A DNA stretch of 64,000 nt from NCBI RefSeq assembly GCF_032190635.1, contig NZ_JAVLAS010000001.1, positions 558,001 through 622,000 on the forward strand, given 5' to 3'. A program made the position numbers and the translations under genes. The number at the start of each line of letters is the position of its first letter. The stretch's first letter is position 1. The notes beneath the pieces are model-generated. The model was given only the letters and a program-made list of their open reading frames with translations, did not search any database and was not told the DNA's origin. Below, piece by piece: positions 42,614 through 50,586 of the stretch. The DNA is from Levilactobacillus zymae (GTDB lineage: Bacteria; Bacillota; Bacilli; Lactobacillales; Lactobacillaceae).

Positions 42614-43786
42614 TTAGGCGTGGGCTTGAAAATCGGTGACTCCCTGGGCCAGCCGGTGCAGGCCGTCCTGGAGCCGTTTGGCAGGGCAAGCCACGTTAAT
42701 GCGGACGAAGTCGTGACTATCGCCACCGTAGACCGCACCGGCCGTGATGAATAGGCCGGTCTTGGCGCGAATCACCCGGCACAGGGCGGTAGTATCGTGA
42801 GTGACGGCCCGGCAATCAATCCAAACCAGGTAGGTGGCATGGCCCTCAATCACGCGGAGTTCAGGGATGTGCTTTTGGGTGTACTGGGTCAGCGCCTGCT
42901 TATTGGCGGTAATCTGCGCGTTCATGGCGTGGACCCAAGCAGCACCAGTCGTGTAGGCTGCGATGACGCCGGGAACCGCGAACGAATTGGGCTCGGCCAA
43001 TTCGTCGGTGTTGAGTCCCCGGTCGACCAAGTGACGTAAGGCCTCGTTAGGAATAATAACCGTGGCGGCGTGCAGGGCGGCCACGTTAAAGGTCTTACTG
43101 GTCGATACACAAGTGATACTGTTTTGCGCGTTGACATCGTTGACCGAGGCAAATGGCGTATACGGGTGGTCGGCGTCGGTGATGTCACCGTGGATTTCAT
43201 CGGACAGCACCGTGACGTGGTTGGCCGCGGCGAGTTCGCCGATCTTCGCCAGTTCGGTAGTGGTCCAGACCTTGCCCACCGGATTGTGCGGATTACACAG
43301 GATCATCATGGTGGTGAGGGGGTCGGCCATTTTGGCGGTGAGGTCGGCCCAATCGATGGTGTAGACACCGTCGCGGTCGACCAGATCGCTGGAGAGGATG
43401 TGGCGGCCATTATTGACGATGGAATTATAGAAAATATTGTAGACGGGGGCTTGCACCAGGACATTGTCCCCAACGTTGCTGACGCGCCGAACCGCCGACG
43501 AGATGGCCGGCACGACACCGGTGACGAACCGCATCCAGGCGGTGTTGGGCGCCCAGTTGTGTTCCGTGGCGTACCAGTGTTGGACGGCCTCGAAGTAGGC
43601 GGCGGGGACTTCTTCATAGCCGAAGATGCCCGTGGCGGCCTTGTCCTGAATCGCCTTGACAATGCCGGGGGCCGTGCGGAAGTCCATGTCGGCAACCCAC
43701 ATCGGCAGCTCGTGGTCCTGGACGTCCCACTTCACGGAGTTGGTGTGCCGCCGGTCGATCATTTCGGAAAAGTCAAACTTAGTCAT
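42614..43786 (-). CDS. patB: MalY/PatB-type PLP-dependent C-S lyase or aminotransferase
   Basis: A 390-residue fold-type I PLP enzyme. The start KFDFSEMIDRRHTNSVKWDV, the substrate strand PMWVADMDFRTAPGIV, CNPHNPVGKVW (Asn contact), DEIHGDI (Asp to pyridine N) and the Schiff-base Lys in CVSTSKTFN are those of MalY/PatB cystathionine beta-lyases. It would release homocysteine, or thiols from Cys conjugates. ATG 43786 has AGGAGG upstream. It overlaps the end of the DUF3737 gene by eight bases and is expressed from the same MerR-type promoter. Confidence 0.88.
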   Translation of the reverse strand: MTKFDFSEMIDRRHTNSVKWDVQDHELPMWVADMDFRTAPGIVKAIQDKAATGIFGYEEVPAAYFEAVQHWYATEHNWAPNTAWMRFVTGVVPAISSAVRRVSNVGDNVLVQAPVYNIFYNSIVNNGRHILSSDLVDRDGVYTIDWADLTAKMADPLTTMMILCNPHNPVGKVWTTTELAKIGELAAANHVTVLSDEIHGDITDADHPYTPFASVNDVNAQNSITCVSTSKTFNVAALHAATVIIPNEALRHLVDRGLNTDELAEPNSFAVPGVIAAYTTGAAWVHAMNAQITANKQALTQYTQKHIPELRVIEGHATYLVWIDCRAVTHDTTALCRVIRAKTGLFITAGAVYGGDSHDFVRINVACPAKRLQDGLHRLAQGVTDFQAHA

Positions 43787-44633
43787 GGGCGGCCTCCTGC
43801 GTGGTAATCGTGGTTTGCGCGGGATCGATGGCCGGATCGTCAAAGATGACTTGGCCGATGCTTGGCGCCGTAATCTTCCCGTTGACGGGGTTCTTGACGC
43901 TATCAATCTTGGTCGTGATGGTGGCGTCGATATCCTTGCAGTATTCGAAGGACAGGTCGGTGTTGATCAGTGAGCAATCCCGTAAGGTTAAGCCGTCGAC
44001 GTAGCACAGCCCCTGATCACTTTCCAACCAACAGTTGACGAAGGTGATGTTTTTGGTGTTCCAGGATAAGTATTCACCAATGATGGTCGAATCGTAGATG
44101 GTGACGTTTTCGCAGTTCCAAAAGGCGTCGTGGGTGATGAACGTTGAGTTGTGCACCTCGATGTTCTTCCCGCCATCGAAGACGTAGTTCCCGGTCACCT
44201 TGAGGTCATGGGCGACCACGTTGTTGGTGTTCATCCCAAAGTAATCGCCGTTGGCTGTGACGTGGTCGAGTTGGACATCGTCGCACCACCAGAGGGTTTC
44301 CCCGGCGTCCGCAAAGTCGACGTTTTGGATCTTCAGGTGCTGGGCGTGGCGGAAGGTCTTAGTGGCCCGGACCGCTGTGTTCTGTAAGGTCAGGTTCTGA
44401 CTGTACCAGATACCAGCGTGGGCGTCGGGTTGCCAGGTCGTGTGATCGACCGTGACGTGGTTGGCGTACCACAAGGGATATTTCCACTTGAAAATGGTGT
44501 GGTCGATGGCCAGGTCGTGACCGTGCTTTAATGGGGATTCACCGTCGTGAAACGTGCTATTCGTGATGTGGAGGTCGTGGGCTTGAAAGAGGGCCCGTTC
44601 CCCCGTAAATGATTGTTGGTTAAGTTCTTTCAA
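43779..44633 (-). CDS. DUF3737 right-handed beta-helix protein
   Basis: A 284-residue protein built of repeated short turns such as HDLHITNSTFHDGESPLK, NVTIYDSTIIGEYLSW and GLTLRDCSLINTDLSFE, i.e. a pectate-lyase-like beta-helix of the DUF3737 family, without known activity. I placed the start at TTG 44633 (KELNQQSFTGERALF...), because AAAGGAG stands 11 bases upstream and family members begin at this point. A more upstream ATG (44672) lies within the promoter -10 and cannot be translated from that transcript. First gene of the pair with patB. Confidence 0.82.
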   Translation of the reverse strand: MKELNQQSFTGERALFQAHDLHITNSTFHDGESPLKHGHDLAIDHTIFKWKYPLWYANHVTVDHTTWQPDAHAGIWYSQNLTLQNTAVRATKTFRHAQHLKIQNVDFADAGETLWWCDDVQLDHVTANGDYFGMNTNNVVAHDLKVTGNYVFDGGKNIEVHNSTFITHDAFWNCENVTIYDSTIIGEYLSWNTKNITFVNCWLESDQGLCYVDGLTLRDCSLINTDLSFEYCKDIDATITTKIDSVKNPVNGKITAPSIGQVIFDDPAIDPAQTTITTQEAAHD

Positions 44634-44670
44634 TTTAGGTTCGACTCCTTTATTTGACTGGATTAAGTCC

Positions 44671-44701
44671 ATTCTAAGCCCTTCGAGTGGCTCGAAGGCA
44701 A
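44671..44701 (-). promoter_or_regulatory. MerR-type promoter of the DUF3737-patB operon
   Basis: On the minus strand TTGCCT (44701-44696), 19 bases, TAGAAT (44676-44671). The spacer contains the palindrome TTCGAG-N3-CTCGAA, identical in its arms to that at 40467-40481. Confidence 0.75.
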
Positions 44702-44757
44702 ATTTTTTGGTAGACACGGGTGGTTCTGGGCGGACGTTAAACCGGTAATGAGCGGCG

Positions 44758-46797
44758 CTAGGCCCACCAGAAACGGCGGTAGTCGGCGATAACTCCCAGG
44801 GTGATCAGGGTGACGCTTCCGGCAAAGATGCCATATTGGCGCCAGGAGAGGCCGGGTGCCCTTAACGGCCGCGTGACCATGAAGCGTAGGTAGTGTCCCG
44901 GATCGCCGGTTACGGGGTGGGCGACTAGCGGAAAGTTGGCCGGGGCGACGACCACGTGTAAGACCTGATGGGTCGCACGGTTGGTGATAGTCAGGTGATA
45001 GGTACCGGCGGGTTGACGCGGAAACGATAAACTCTTGAGATTAGCGAACTGCGCCGACTGCCAGACAATCTGCCCCTGGCGCCGCAGGGTAGCTTGCCCG
45101 ATACGCGTCCCGTTGGGATCAACGATCAGGTGACTAAAGGCCACCGGGGCGGTGAAGGGTTGGGTGATGTGTTGATTAGGATGCAGGGCCAGCCGACTAT
45201 CTTGATAATAACGGCCTTCATTTTGACTCACGGCCTGGACGGTCTTGTCTAATGGTCGCGTCAACGACCAGGCACCGGTGCTTAGGGCGGCGACCAGCAG
45301 GACCAATACGGTCCCCGTTAAGCGGCGTTGCACCACGGCAGGACGGCTGACTGTCAAGCGCTGGGGAACCCGGAAGCTGACGGCCGCGCCCGCCAATAGT
45401 AACGGTAAGAGGGGCAGGGCGTAGCGTTCCTCGGTTTCCCAAAAGACGATATGGAAGGCCATCAGCCCCAGAGCGAAGAGCCCACCTAATAAGAAACCGG
45501 GGTGGAAGTCCCGGCGGCGCCATTGCCGCCACCCCCACAAGAAGTTGATCAGCAGTAACGCACAGTAGCTGATTTGAGCCCAGTTAGCCAGGAGCCACTC
45601 GCTGGTGGCGCGGTGTTGACGATACCAGGTAGGCATTTTCGTGAAGCTGGAATTCACCTGAAAGGCGTCAAAGGTGCCGGTCGCTAAAAAGAGTTGGGCC
45701 TTTTTTCCCAGATGTGCCAGGACACCCCCCGGCCCCAGTTGGTGCAGATACGTCTTCAGGTGAGTGGTGGCGAGCTGCTTTTTAGCAGCGGCGGTCGGGG
45801 CTTGAATCACCGGACCGGCGTCCCAGCGGTTGTAGTCGCCGTGAAATTCGGGATTGTAGCTCATGGCAATCCAGCTGATAGCGGGCAGTGTTTTTTCTGG
45901 ATTGGCCGTAAAGCCGGCCGCGCGTTGAATGGCGTGGTTGCTAGCGATGCCGCCCACCAGACAGAGTCCCAGTAGCCCGGTCAGTCCCAGCTTGGCCCAC
46001 CCCGCTCGGGTACGGGCCACCGGGAGGAGCCATAGGCTGAGGACGACCGCGATGAATAAGACGATGAAATTGGCTTTGAACAGGTAGGTCGGAGTTAAGA
46101 CTAGGCCTAACAAAACCCCGGTCCCCCACCAACGGACTGGTGTGGTGGCCCGGCGTAAGTGGGCCGCCAAGACCAGGACTAGCAGACCGGCTGGCAGAAC
46201 CAGAATATCGCCGTAGGTATTAAGCCCGTAAGCGTAGAACGGGACGCAGGTGATGGCGAGGCCCAAAAAGGTGTTGGCAGCCACGGGCTTGGATTGGCGG
46301 AGATGGTGGGCCATGACGGCCAGACCGAGGTCCAACCAGGCAAATTGGGCTAGGTTAAGCCAGATTCCCGAGTCGGCCCCGAGCCACCGACCGATTTGGA
46401 GGAGACCAGCTAATAGAAGCGTGAAGCTGACGTTATTGGGATAAGTCTGGAAGTAGGGGTTCCAAGTGGTCTGATGGTGCAGGAGATTAAGGGCCTGTTG
46501 GTGCACGAAGTACAGATCGGCGTGGGGCGTGGCCACCCAATTGAACGCCACGATGAGTTGAACGCCGATGAGTAGGACCCATAAGAAGGGGGCCCGTCGG
46601 CGACGCTGCCACCGGCGCCAGACCCAGCCCCCAACGCCTAGGGTGAGTAGACTCAGCAGGGCCACCAGTAACGGTGGCCACCAGTTCTGATCGTTCCGGT
46701 AGCCGACGGGGGCCAGTAACGCGAGCAGCCAGACGGCCCCCAGCATCAGGGTGATCAGTAAGCCGAGTCCATTTGCTAAATGTTGCCGTCGTTCCAT
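44758..46797 (-). CDS. Multi-spanning membrane glycosyltransferase (GT-C/PMT-like)
   Basis: A 679-residue protein with about eleven to twelve hydrophobic segments up to residue 500, then an extracytoplasmic beta-rich part (about 510-640) and a last helix. The first outer loop has VATPHADLYFVHQQALNLLH and WNPYFQTYPNNVSFTLL, like the acidic loop of GT-C enzymes that use lipid-linked sugars. It starts 11 bases after the GT2 gene, forming the usual two-gene module: the GT2 makes the lipid-linked sugar inside, this protein transfers it outside to teichoic acid or another acceptor. ATG with AAGGAG. Confidence 0.7.
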   Translation of the reverse strand: MERRQHLANGLGLLITLMLGAVWLLALLAPVGYRNDQNWWPPLLVALLSLLTLGVGGWVWRRWQRRRRAPFLWVLLIGVQLIVAFNWVATPHADLYFVHQQALNLLHHQTTWNPYFQTYPNNVSFTLLLAGLLQIGRWLGADSGIWLNLAQFAWLDLGLAVMAHHLRQSKPVAANTFLGLAITCVPFYAYGLNTYGDILVLPAGLLVLVLAAHLRRATTPVRWWGTGVLLGLVLTPTYLFKANFIVLFIAVVLSLWLLPVARTRAGWAKLGLTGLLGLCLVGGIASNHAIQRAAGFTANPEKTLPAISWIAMSYNPEFHGDYNRWDAGPVIQAPTAAAKKQLATTHLKTYLHQLGPGGVLAHLGKKAQLFLATGTFDAFQVNSSFTKMPTWYRQHRATSEWLLANWAQISYCALLLINFLWGWRQWRRRDFHPGFLLGGLFALGLMAFHIVFWETEERYALPLLPLLLAGAAVSFRVPQRLTVSRPAVVQRRLTGTVLVLLVAALSTGAWSLTRPLDKTVQAVSQNEGRYYQDSRLALHPNQHITQPFTAPVAFSHLIVDPNGTRIGQATLRRQGQIVWQSAQFANLKSLSFPRQPAGTYHLTITNRATHQVLHVVVAPANFPLVAHPVTGDPGHYLRFMVTRPLRAPGLSWRQYGIFAGSVTLITLGVIADYRRFWWA

Positions 46798-46808
46798 GAC
46801 AAATCTCC

Positions 46809-47828
46809 TTAATCCGACAGGGTATGGTGTAAGGACTTGGCGGACGTTGCCGTCGCGGCCGCAAAGGCGTGAGAATAGGTGTCGGTTTGAATGATGAACC
46901 GGGGACGCCGCTTGGTCTGGGTGAAGGTCCGACCCACGTATTCCCCAATGATACTAATCGCAATCAGTTGACAACCACCCAAGAACCACAGGGAGGTCAT
47001 GATGGATGACCAGCCGGTGACGACGGCGCCACGGAGGTGTTGGATCACGATCCAAGCGAACATGGCCACGGCCCCCACGCAAATCGCGGCGCCAGCCCAT
47101 AAAACAGCTCGGATGGGGGCAATGGAAAACGAAAAAATACCGTCAAGCGCGAGCTTCAACATCTTTTTCAACGAGTATTTGGATTGGCCGGCAAGACGCG
47201 GTCGGCGTTTGTAGTACAGCTTGGTAGTTGCAAACCCTAGTTGCGGAACGATTCCCCGTAAGAAGGGATCATTTTCATGATACTCCAGTAGAGCCTCCAA
47301 TGCGCGCCGACTCAGTAAGCGAAAATCGGCGTGATTGGGAATCAGGTGAACGCCCAACTTATTCATTAACCAGTAGAAACGTTCGGCAGTGGTGCGCTTG
47401 AACCAGGTATCACTCGACCGGTCGTTACGGACACCGTAGACGATGTCGAATCCGTCGGCCGCTTGTTGGACCATGTTCGGAATCAAGAACGGATTATCTT
47501 GTAGGTCGGCGTCAATTGTGATGGTCAGATCCGAATAGGGTGCGGCGGTCTGCAGACCAGCCATCAAGGCGGCTTCCTGACCGAAGTTGCGGCTGAATTG
47601 AAGGCCGGTAAAGTGGCCGTTAGTTGTTTGTAGGTGTTGAATCAGGTCCCAGGTTTTGTCATGACTACCGTCGTCAACAAACAGAATCTTACTGTCGGTG
47701 GTCACCTGTTGTTCCGTCATCAGTTGTGTCAAAATGGCGTCCAGGGTTTGGGCGCTGCTGGGTAACACGGCTTCTTCATTAAAGCACGGCACCACTAAGG
47801 TGAGCCGTGGTAACTTTTTGTCAGACAT
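46809..47828 (-). CDS. GtrB/CsbB-type polyprenyl-phosphate sugar transferase (GT2)
   Basis: A 339-residue protein. The N-terminal GT2 domain has VVPCFNEEAVLP, FVDDGSHDKTWD, the metal-binding TIDADLQDNP (near residue 105) and a YGVRNDRSSD segment; two C-terminal membrane helices (about 235-262 and 275-297) end in EYVGRTFTQTKRRPRF. This is the architecture of GtrB/YkcC/CsbB, which load glucose or GlcNAc on undecaprenyl phosphate. Upstream gene of the pair with the GT-C protein. ATG with GGGAGG. The sugar is not predictable. Confidence 0.88.
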   Translation of the reverse strand: MSDKKLPRLTLVVPCFNEEAVLPSSAQTLDAILTQLMTEQQVTTDSKILFVDDGSHDKTWDLIQHLQTTNGHFTGLQFSRNFGQEAALMAGLQTAAPYSDLTITIDADLQDNPFLIPNMVQQAADGFDIVYGVRNDRSSDTWFKRTTAERFYWLMNKLGVHLIPNHADFRLLSRRALEALLEYHENDPFLRGIVPQLGFATTKLYYKRRPRLAGQSKYSLKKMLKLALDGIFSFSIAPIRAVLWAGAAICVGAVAMFAWIVIQHLRGAVVTGWSSIMTSLWFLGGCQLIAISIIGEYVGRTFTQTKRRPRFIIQTDTYSHAFAAATATSAKSLHHTLSD

Positions 47829-48180
47829 GGTATTCCTCCCCTAAAATAGCGACACACCTTAGCTAGTTTCCCCGCTAGCTAAGAATATGCCTAAAGCATA
47901 AGCTGATTAGCGCTAAAGGGGGTGAGATTAGGCTTGAATTTTACTGTATCTTAGCGAAATTAACCTTTATAACTGACACCATTTAGCGCGAAGGGTGGTT
48001 GAGTGGGCTCTTAATTGCGCCCGACCGCCTTTAGGACACCAATGCAATCGCCCAAATGGGGGATGGTTGCGGAGATAAACTACCGTAACTACCGGAAATG
48101 CCGCAACTTAGGACGGGGAGCGACGACGTGGTGAATCGGGGAATCGAATAAGCCATTAAACGGTGTCATACCAGGGGTTA
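47829..48180. other. Intergenic stretch between divergent genes, no gene seen
   Basis: About 350 bases. The GtrB promoter must lie here on the minus strand; I could not fix it. No RNA gene or repeat recognised. Confidence 0.35.
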
Positions 48181-48190
48181 AGCGTAACGT

Positions 48191-48236
48191 AACTGCAATC
48201 ATTTTGTTACCAAAGACACACTAGAGGGCCTACAGT
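48191..48236 (+). promoter_or_regulatory. Shared promoter motif of lysozyme cassette 1
   Basis: AACTGCAA (48191), N5, TTGTTACCA (48204), N4, CACACT (48217), N8, TACAGT (48231-48236). The same blocks with nearly the same spacing precede cassette 2 at 50423-50469. TTACCA/TACAGT may be -35/-10 with 18 bases between. Confidence 0.55.
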
Positions 48237-48330
48237 AGACGGTGAAATGTGTCGTCTGCGCGTGCGCTGACATTTGCTCGGCAGCACGCACTCATGAATG
48301 AGAATGAAGAGGAGTCGAGGAGGCCTTTTG

Positions 48331-49521
48331 ATGAGAAAAATTCGGCATCAGACTTGGCAGAAACGGGCCGTTCAATTGGTAGCTTTGGTCGGTGCAGCCG
48401 CGGGATTGGCCGGTGGCGGTCAGGTCGTCGCCCACGCGAGTTCCTTAGCGATACCCGATATTTCCGAATGGCAGGGAAAGTTGTCGTCCGGGCAAGTCGC
48501 CAACCTGAAGAATCAGGCATCCTTCGTGATTAACCGGCGGCAATACGGTGCAGGCTATCAAGACGTGGACGCCACCAACAATACTAATTTATACGTCAAG
48601 TACGGCATTCCGTTCGGGGAATACGACTACGCGCGGTTTACCAGCGCTAGCAGCGCCAAGCGCGAAGCCCAGACTTTTTATAATCGGTCCAACAAAAACG
48701 CTCAGTTTTACGTGTTGGACTTTGAAGAAAACGACGTCACGTCCGGGAGTACGAATGCTGCCGTTGCGGCGTGGCTCAACGAGATGCGGTCGTTGACGTC
48801 TAAACACTTAATTTTCTATTCCTATCAGAGCTTTGCGACAACCTACGCCAATAGCGCCCGGCAAAACTTCGATGCCCAGTGGATCGCTAACTATTCGTAT
48901 CAGCCGACGATTCCGATGGCCTTGTGGCAATATACCGACCACAATTACCTACCCGCGTTGAACGAATACACGGATAACAGCAAGGTCATCACAGCGGTAC
49001 ACCCCGTTACGTGGTGGGCGGACGATAGCGTTGCGGCGGCGTTAACGCACGCCCCAGCAATGCCGGCAACTAACGCGACTAGCGCTACGCCGTCAACGAC
49101 CACGCCAACGGTATCGGCGCCTAGTTCCACGACGAGCTTCCAGGCGGGTCAACGGGCTTACTTGCACCGGGACGCGGTCACCCTTAACGGCGCGGCGTTG
49201 AGCAAGCGAAAGACGCAAAAGCTGTATTCGATTAGTCGAGTTAAGGCGAATGGCACGGCGGTCTACCTTAAGGGGTTGAACCAGTGGGTCAAAGCCAGCG
49301 ACGTGACCGGGTATTGGTCTGGTAGTCACCGCGCGTTTAAGTTAACGCGACGGCTCAACCTGTACACCAGTGCTAGTCTAACCCGCCGGACGGGCAGTTA
49401 CTACGTGGCCGGTGATACGGTCAAGGGCAAGCTCGTTAAGGCGCCGAACGGTCGGGCTTACCGGATCAAGACCAAGCTGGGTTACCTGACGGCTAACGTG
49501 AAAGATTCCACGCTAGCCTAG
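48331..49521 (+). CDS. Secreted GH25 lysozyme with C-terminal SH3-like (DUF5776-type) domain, copy 1
   Basis: A 396-residue exported muramidase. Signal peptide to about residue 38 (ending AHAS). The GH25 domain (about 40-235) opens IPDISEWQGKLS and has the catalytic LDFEEND and LWQYTDHN. A Ser/Thr/Ala linker (about 250-275) leads to a beta-rich tail of about 120 residues (FQAGQRAYLHRDAV...YWSGSHRAFKLTRRLNLYTS) like DUF5776 wall-binding modules. It cleaves peptidoglycan glycan strands. ATG 48331 with GAGGAGG. First gene of a two-gene cassette. Confidence 0.9.
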   Translation: MRKIRHQTWQKRAVQLVALVGAAAGLAGGGQVVAHASSLAIPDISEWQGKLSSGQVANLKNQASFVINRRQYGAGYQDVDATNNTNLYVKYGIPFGEYDYARFTSASSAKREAQTFYNRSNKNAQFYVLDFEENDVTSGSTNAAVAAWLNEMRSLTSKHLIFYSYQSFATTYANSARQNFDAQWIANYSYQPTIPMALWQYTDHNYLPALNEYTDNSKVITAVHPVTWWADDSVAAALTHAPAMPATNATSATPSTTTPTVSAPSSTTSFQAGQRAYLHRDAVTLNGAALSKRKTQKLYSISRVKANGTAVYLKGLNQWVKASDVTGYWSGSHRAFKLTRRLNLYTSASLTRRTGSYYVAGDTVKGKLVKAPNGRAYRIKTKLGYLTANVKDSTLA

Positions 49522-49549
49522 TGTTCGTTTAGACGAGAGGAGTTCAACC

Positions 49550-50209
49550 ATGTTAACGCATTCTAAAAAAATTTTAGTTACGGCTGCGGCGGGCCTAGCG
49601 GTTCTGGCCACCTTGGGGTCGGGCACGTTGTTGACCATGCACGCAGCCAACGGGGTCAGTGCGGTGAGCCAAACGGCGGCCCCCGCTGCGGCGACGGCCA
49701 GCAGCACTAAGTTAACGGCCGCTAAGACTAGCGGGACCCAACAGAACTACACGGTCAAGTATCGGGACTCCGCGGGGCAGACCGCGGCCACCTTCCAGAA
49801 AAAGACGTTGGGTAGTGCGACCACGGCGGCTGATCAAGTCGATTACTTCAGCCGGAGTACGGCGGGACCCGGTGTGAAATTAACGCACGGGACCCAGGCC
49901 GTGGTGCAGGGCACCATGGGCCACACCTACGTCCACTGGAACACCGGCAAATGGTCGGTTACGGCGGTTACCAGTAATGCCGATCAATCCGGGACGCCGA
50001 CCCAGTTCGCCAACCAGGTCAATAATCAGTTACAACAGCAGCATTTACCGACGGACGCCACGACCGGGGCGGTTACGGTTTACAGCCAAACGACTGGTAG
50101 CGGTGCCCAAGCCGATACGGTCAAGTGGCAGAGTGGTCACCAGCTTTATACGGTGAGTGGCCAGTCGGCGGCCGCTGCGGTTAAGTTAGCCCAGAAGAGT
50201 GCGCAATAA
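49550..50209 (+). CDS. Secreted lysozyme-companion protein, copy 1, unknown function
   Basis: A 219-residue exported protein, N-terminal signal or anchor (residues 8-32, ILVTAAAGLAVLATLGSGTL). The rest is Thr/Ala/Gln-rich and contains QGTMGHTYVHWNTGKWSVTA, PTQFANQVNNQLQQQHLP and DTVKWQSGHQLYTV, all conserved in the paralogue at 51953. It begins 29 bases after the lysozyme stop (AGGAG site), so both are one transcript. No family recognised. A partner, adaptor or inhibitor of the lysozyme is possible. Confidence 0.7.
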   Translation: MLTHSKKILVTAAAGLAVLATLGSGTLLTMHAANGVSAVSQTAAPAAATASSTKLTAAKTSGTQQNYTVKYRDSAGQTAATFQKKTLGSATTAADQVDYFSRSTAGPGVKLTHGTQAVVQGTMGHTYVHWNTGKWSVTAVTSNADQSGTPTQFANQVNNQLQQQHLPTDATTGAVTVYSQTTGSGAQADTVKWQSGHQLYTVSGQSAAAAVKLAQKSAQ

Positions 50210-50294
50210 GTGCCAAGGGCTATCGGGTCTCAGTGGTGATGACGCTGGCATCTCTGAGTCGCTAGAAAGTTTTTTACTTGTGATTAATTAATGA

Positions 50295-50325
50295 ATCGTC
50301 ATGGCGGGCGCCATGGCGATTTTTT
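50295..50325 (+). terminator. Terminator after lysozyme cassette 1
   Basis: ATCGTCATGGC (50295-50305), short loop, GCCATGGCGAT (50310-50320), then TTTTT. A second hairpin, AACCGCCGA/TCGGCGGTT at 50347-50377, has no T run. Confidence 0.8.
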
Positions 50326-50422
50326 GGGTGATATGACGACTGATTGAACCGCCGAATTGTCCGGCAACTCGGCGGTTAAGACCCTGGCCGGTGGTCAATC
50401 AAACTGTAACGTTTGGTAACTG

Positions 50423-50469
50423 AACTGCAACTACCTTGTTACCACTTGCACACTTAATTTCGGTACAGT
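50423..50469 (+). promoter_or_regulatory. Shared promoter motif of lysozyme cassette 2
   Basis: AACTGCAA (50423), N5, TTGTTACCA (50436), N4, CACACT (50449), N9, TACAGT (50464-50469), as upstream of cassette 1. Just upstream GGTAAC and the GTTACC within it form an inverted repeat, and TGTAAC-N4-GGTAAC (50405-50420) recalls a WalR-type direct repeat. Confidence 0.55.
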
Positions 50470-50586
50470 GAAGAAGAGTTGTTAGGAGGTGAAGCGTCAG
50501 GGGCAGGAGGCATCAGTCGAGCTGGGGAGTCACCGGGTTCGGCAGCTTAGGAGTAGGTAACCAATACTTAGTAGGGAAGTGCCAAC

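Noticed and set aside
43070..43807. A 245-codon open frame antisense to patB
   Set aside because: Rich in Gly/Val/Asp as expected for the reverse of a high-GC gene; patB motifs are unmistakable on the other strand.
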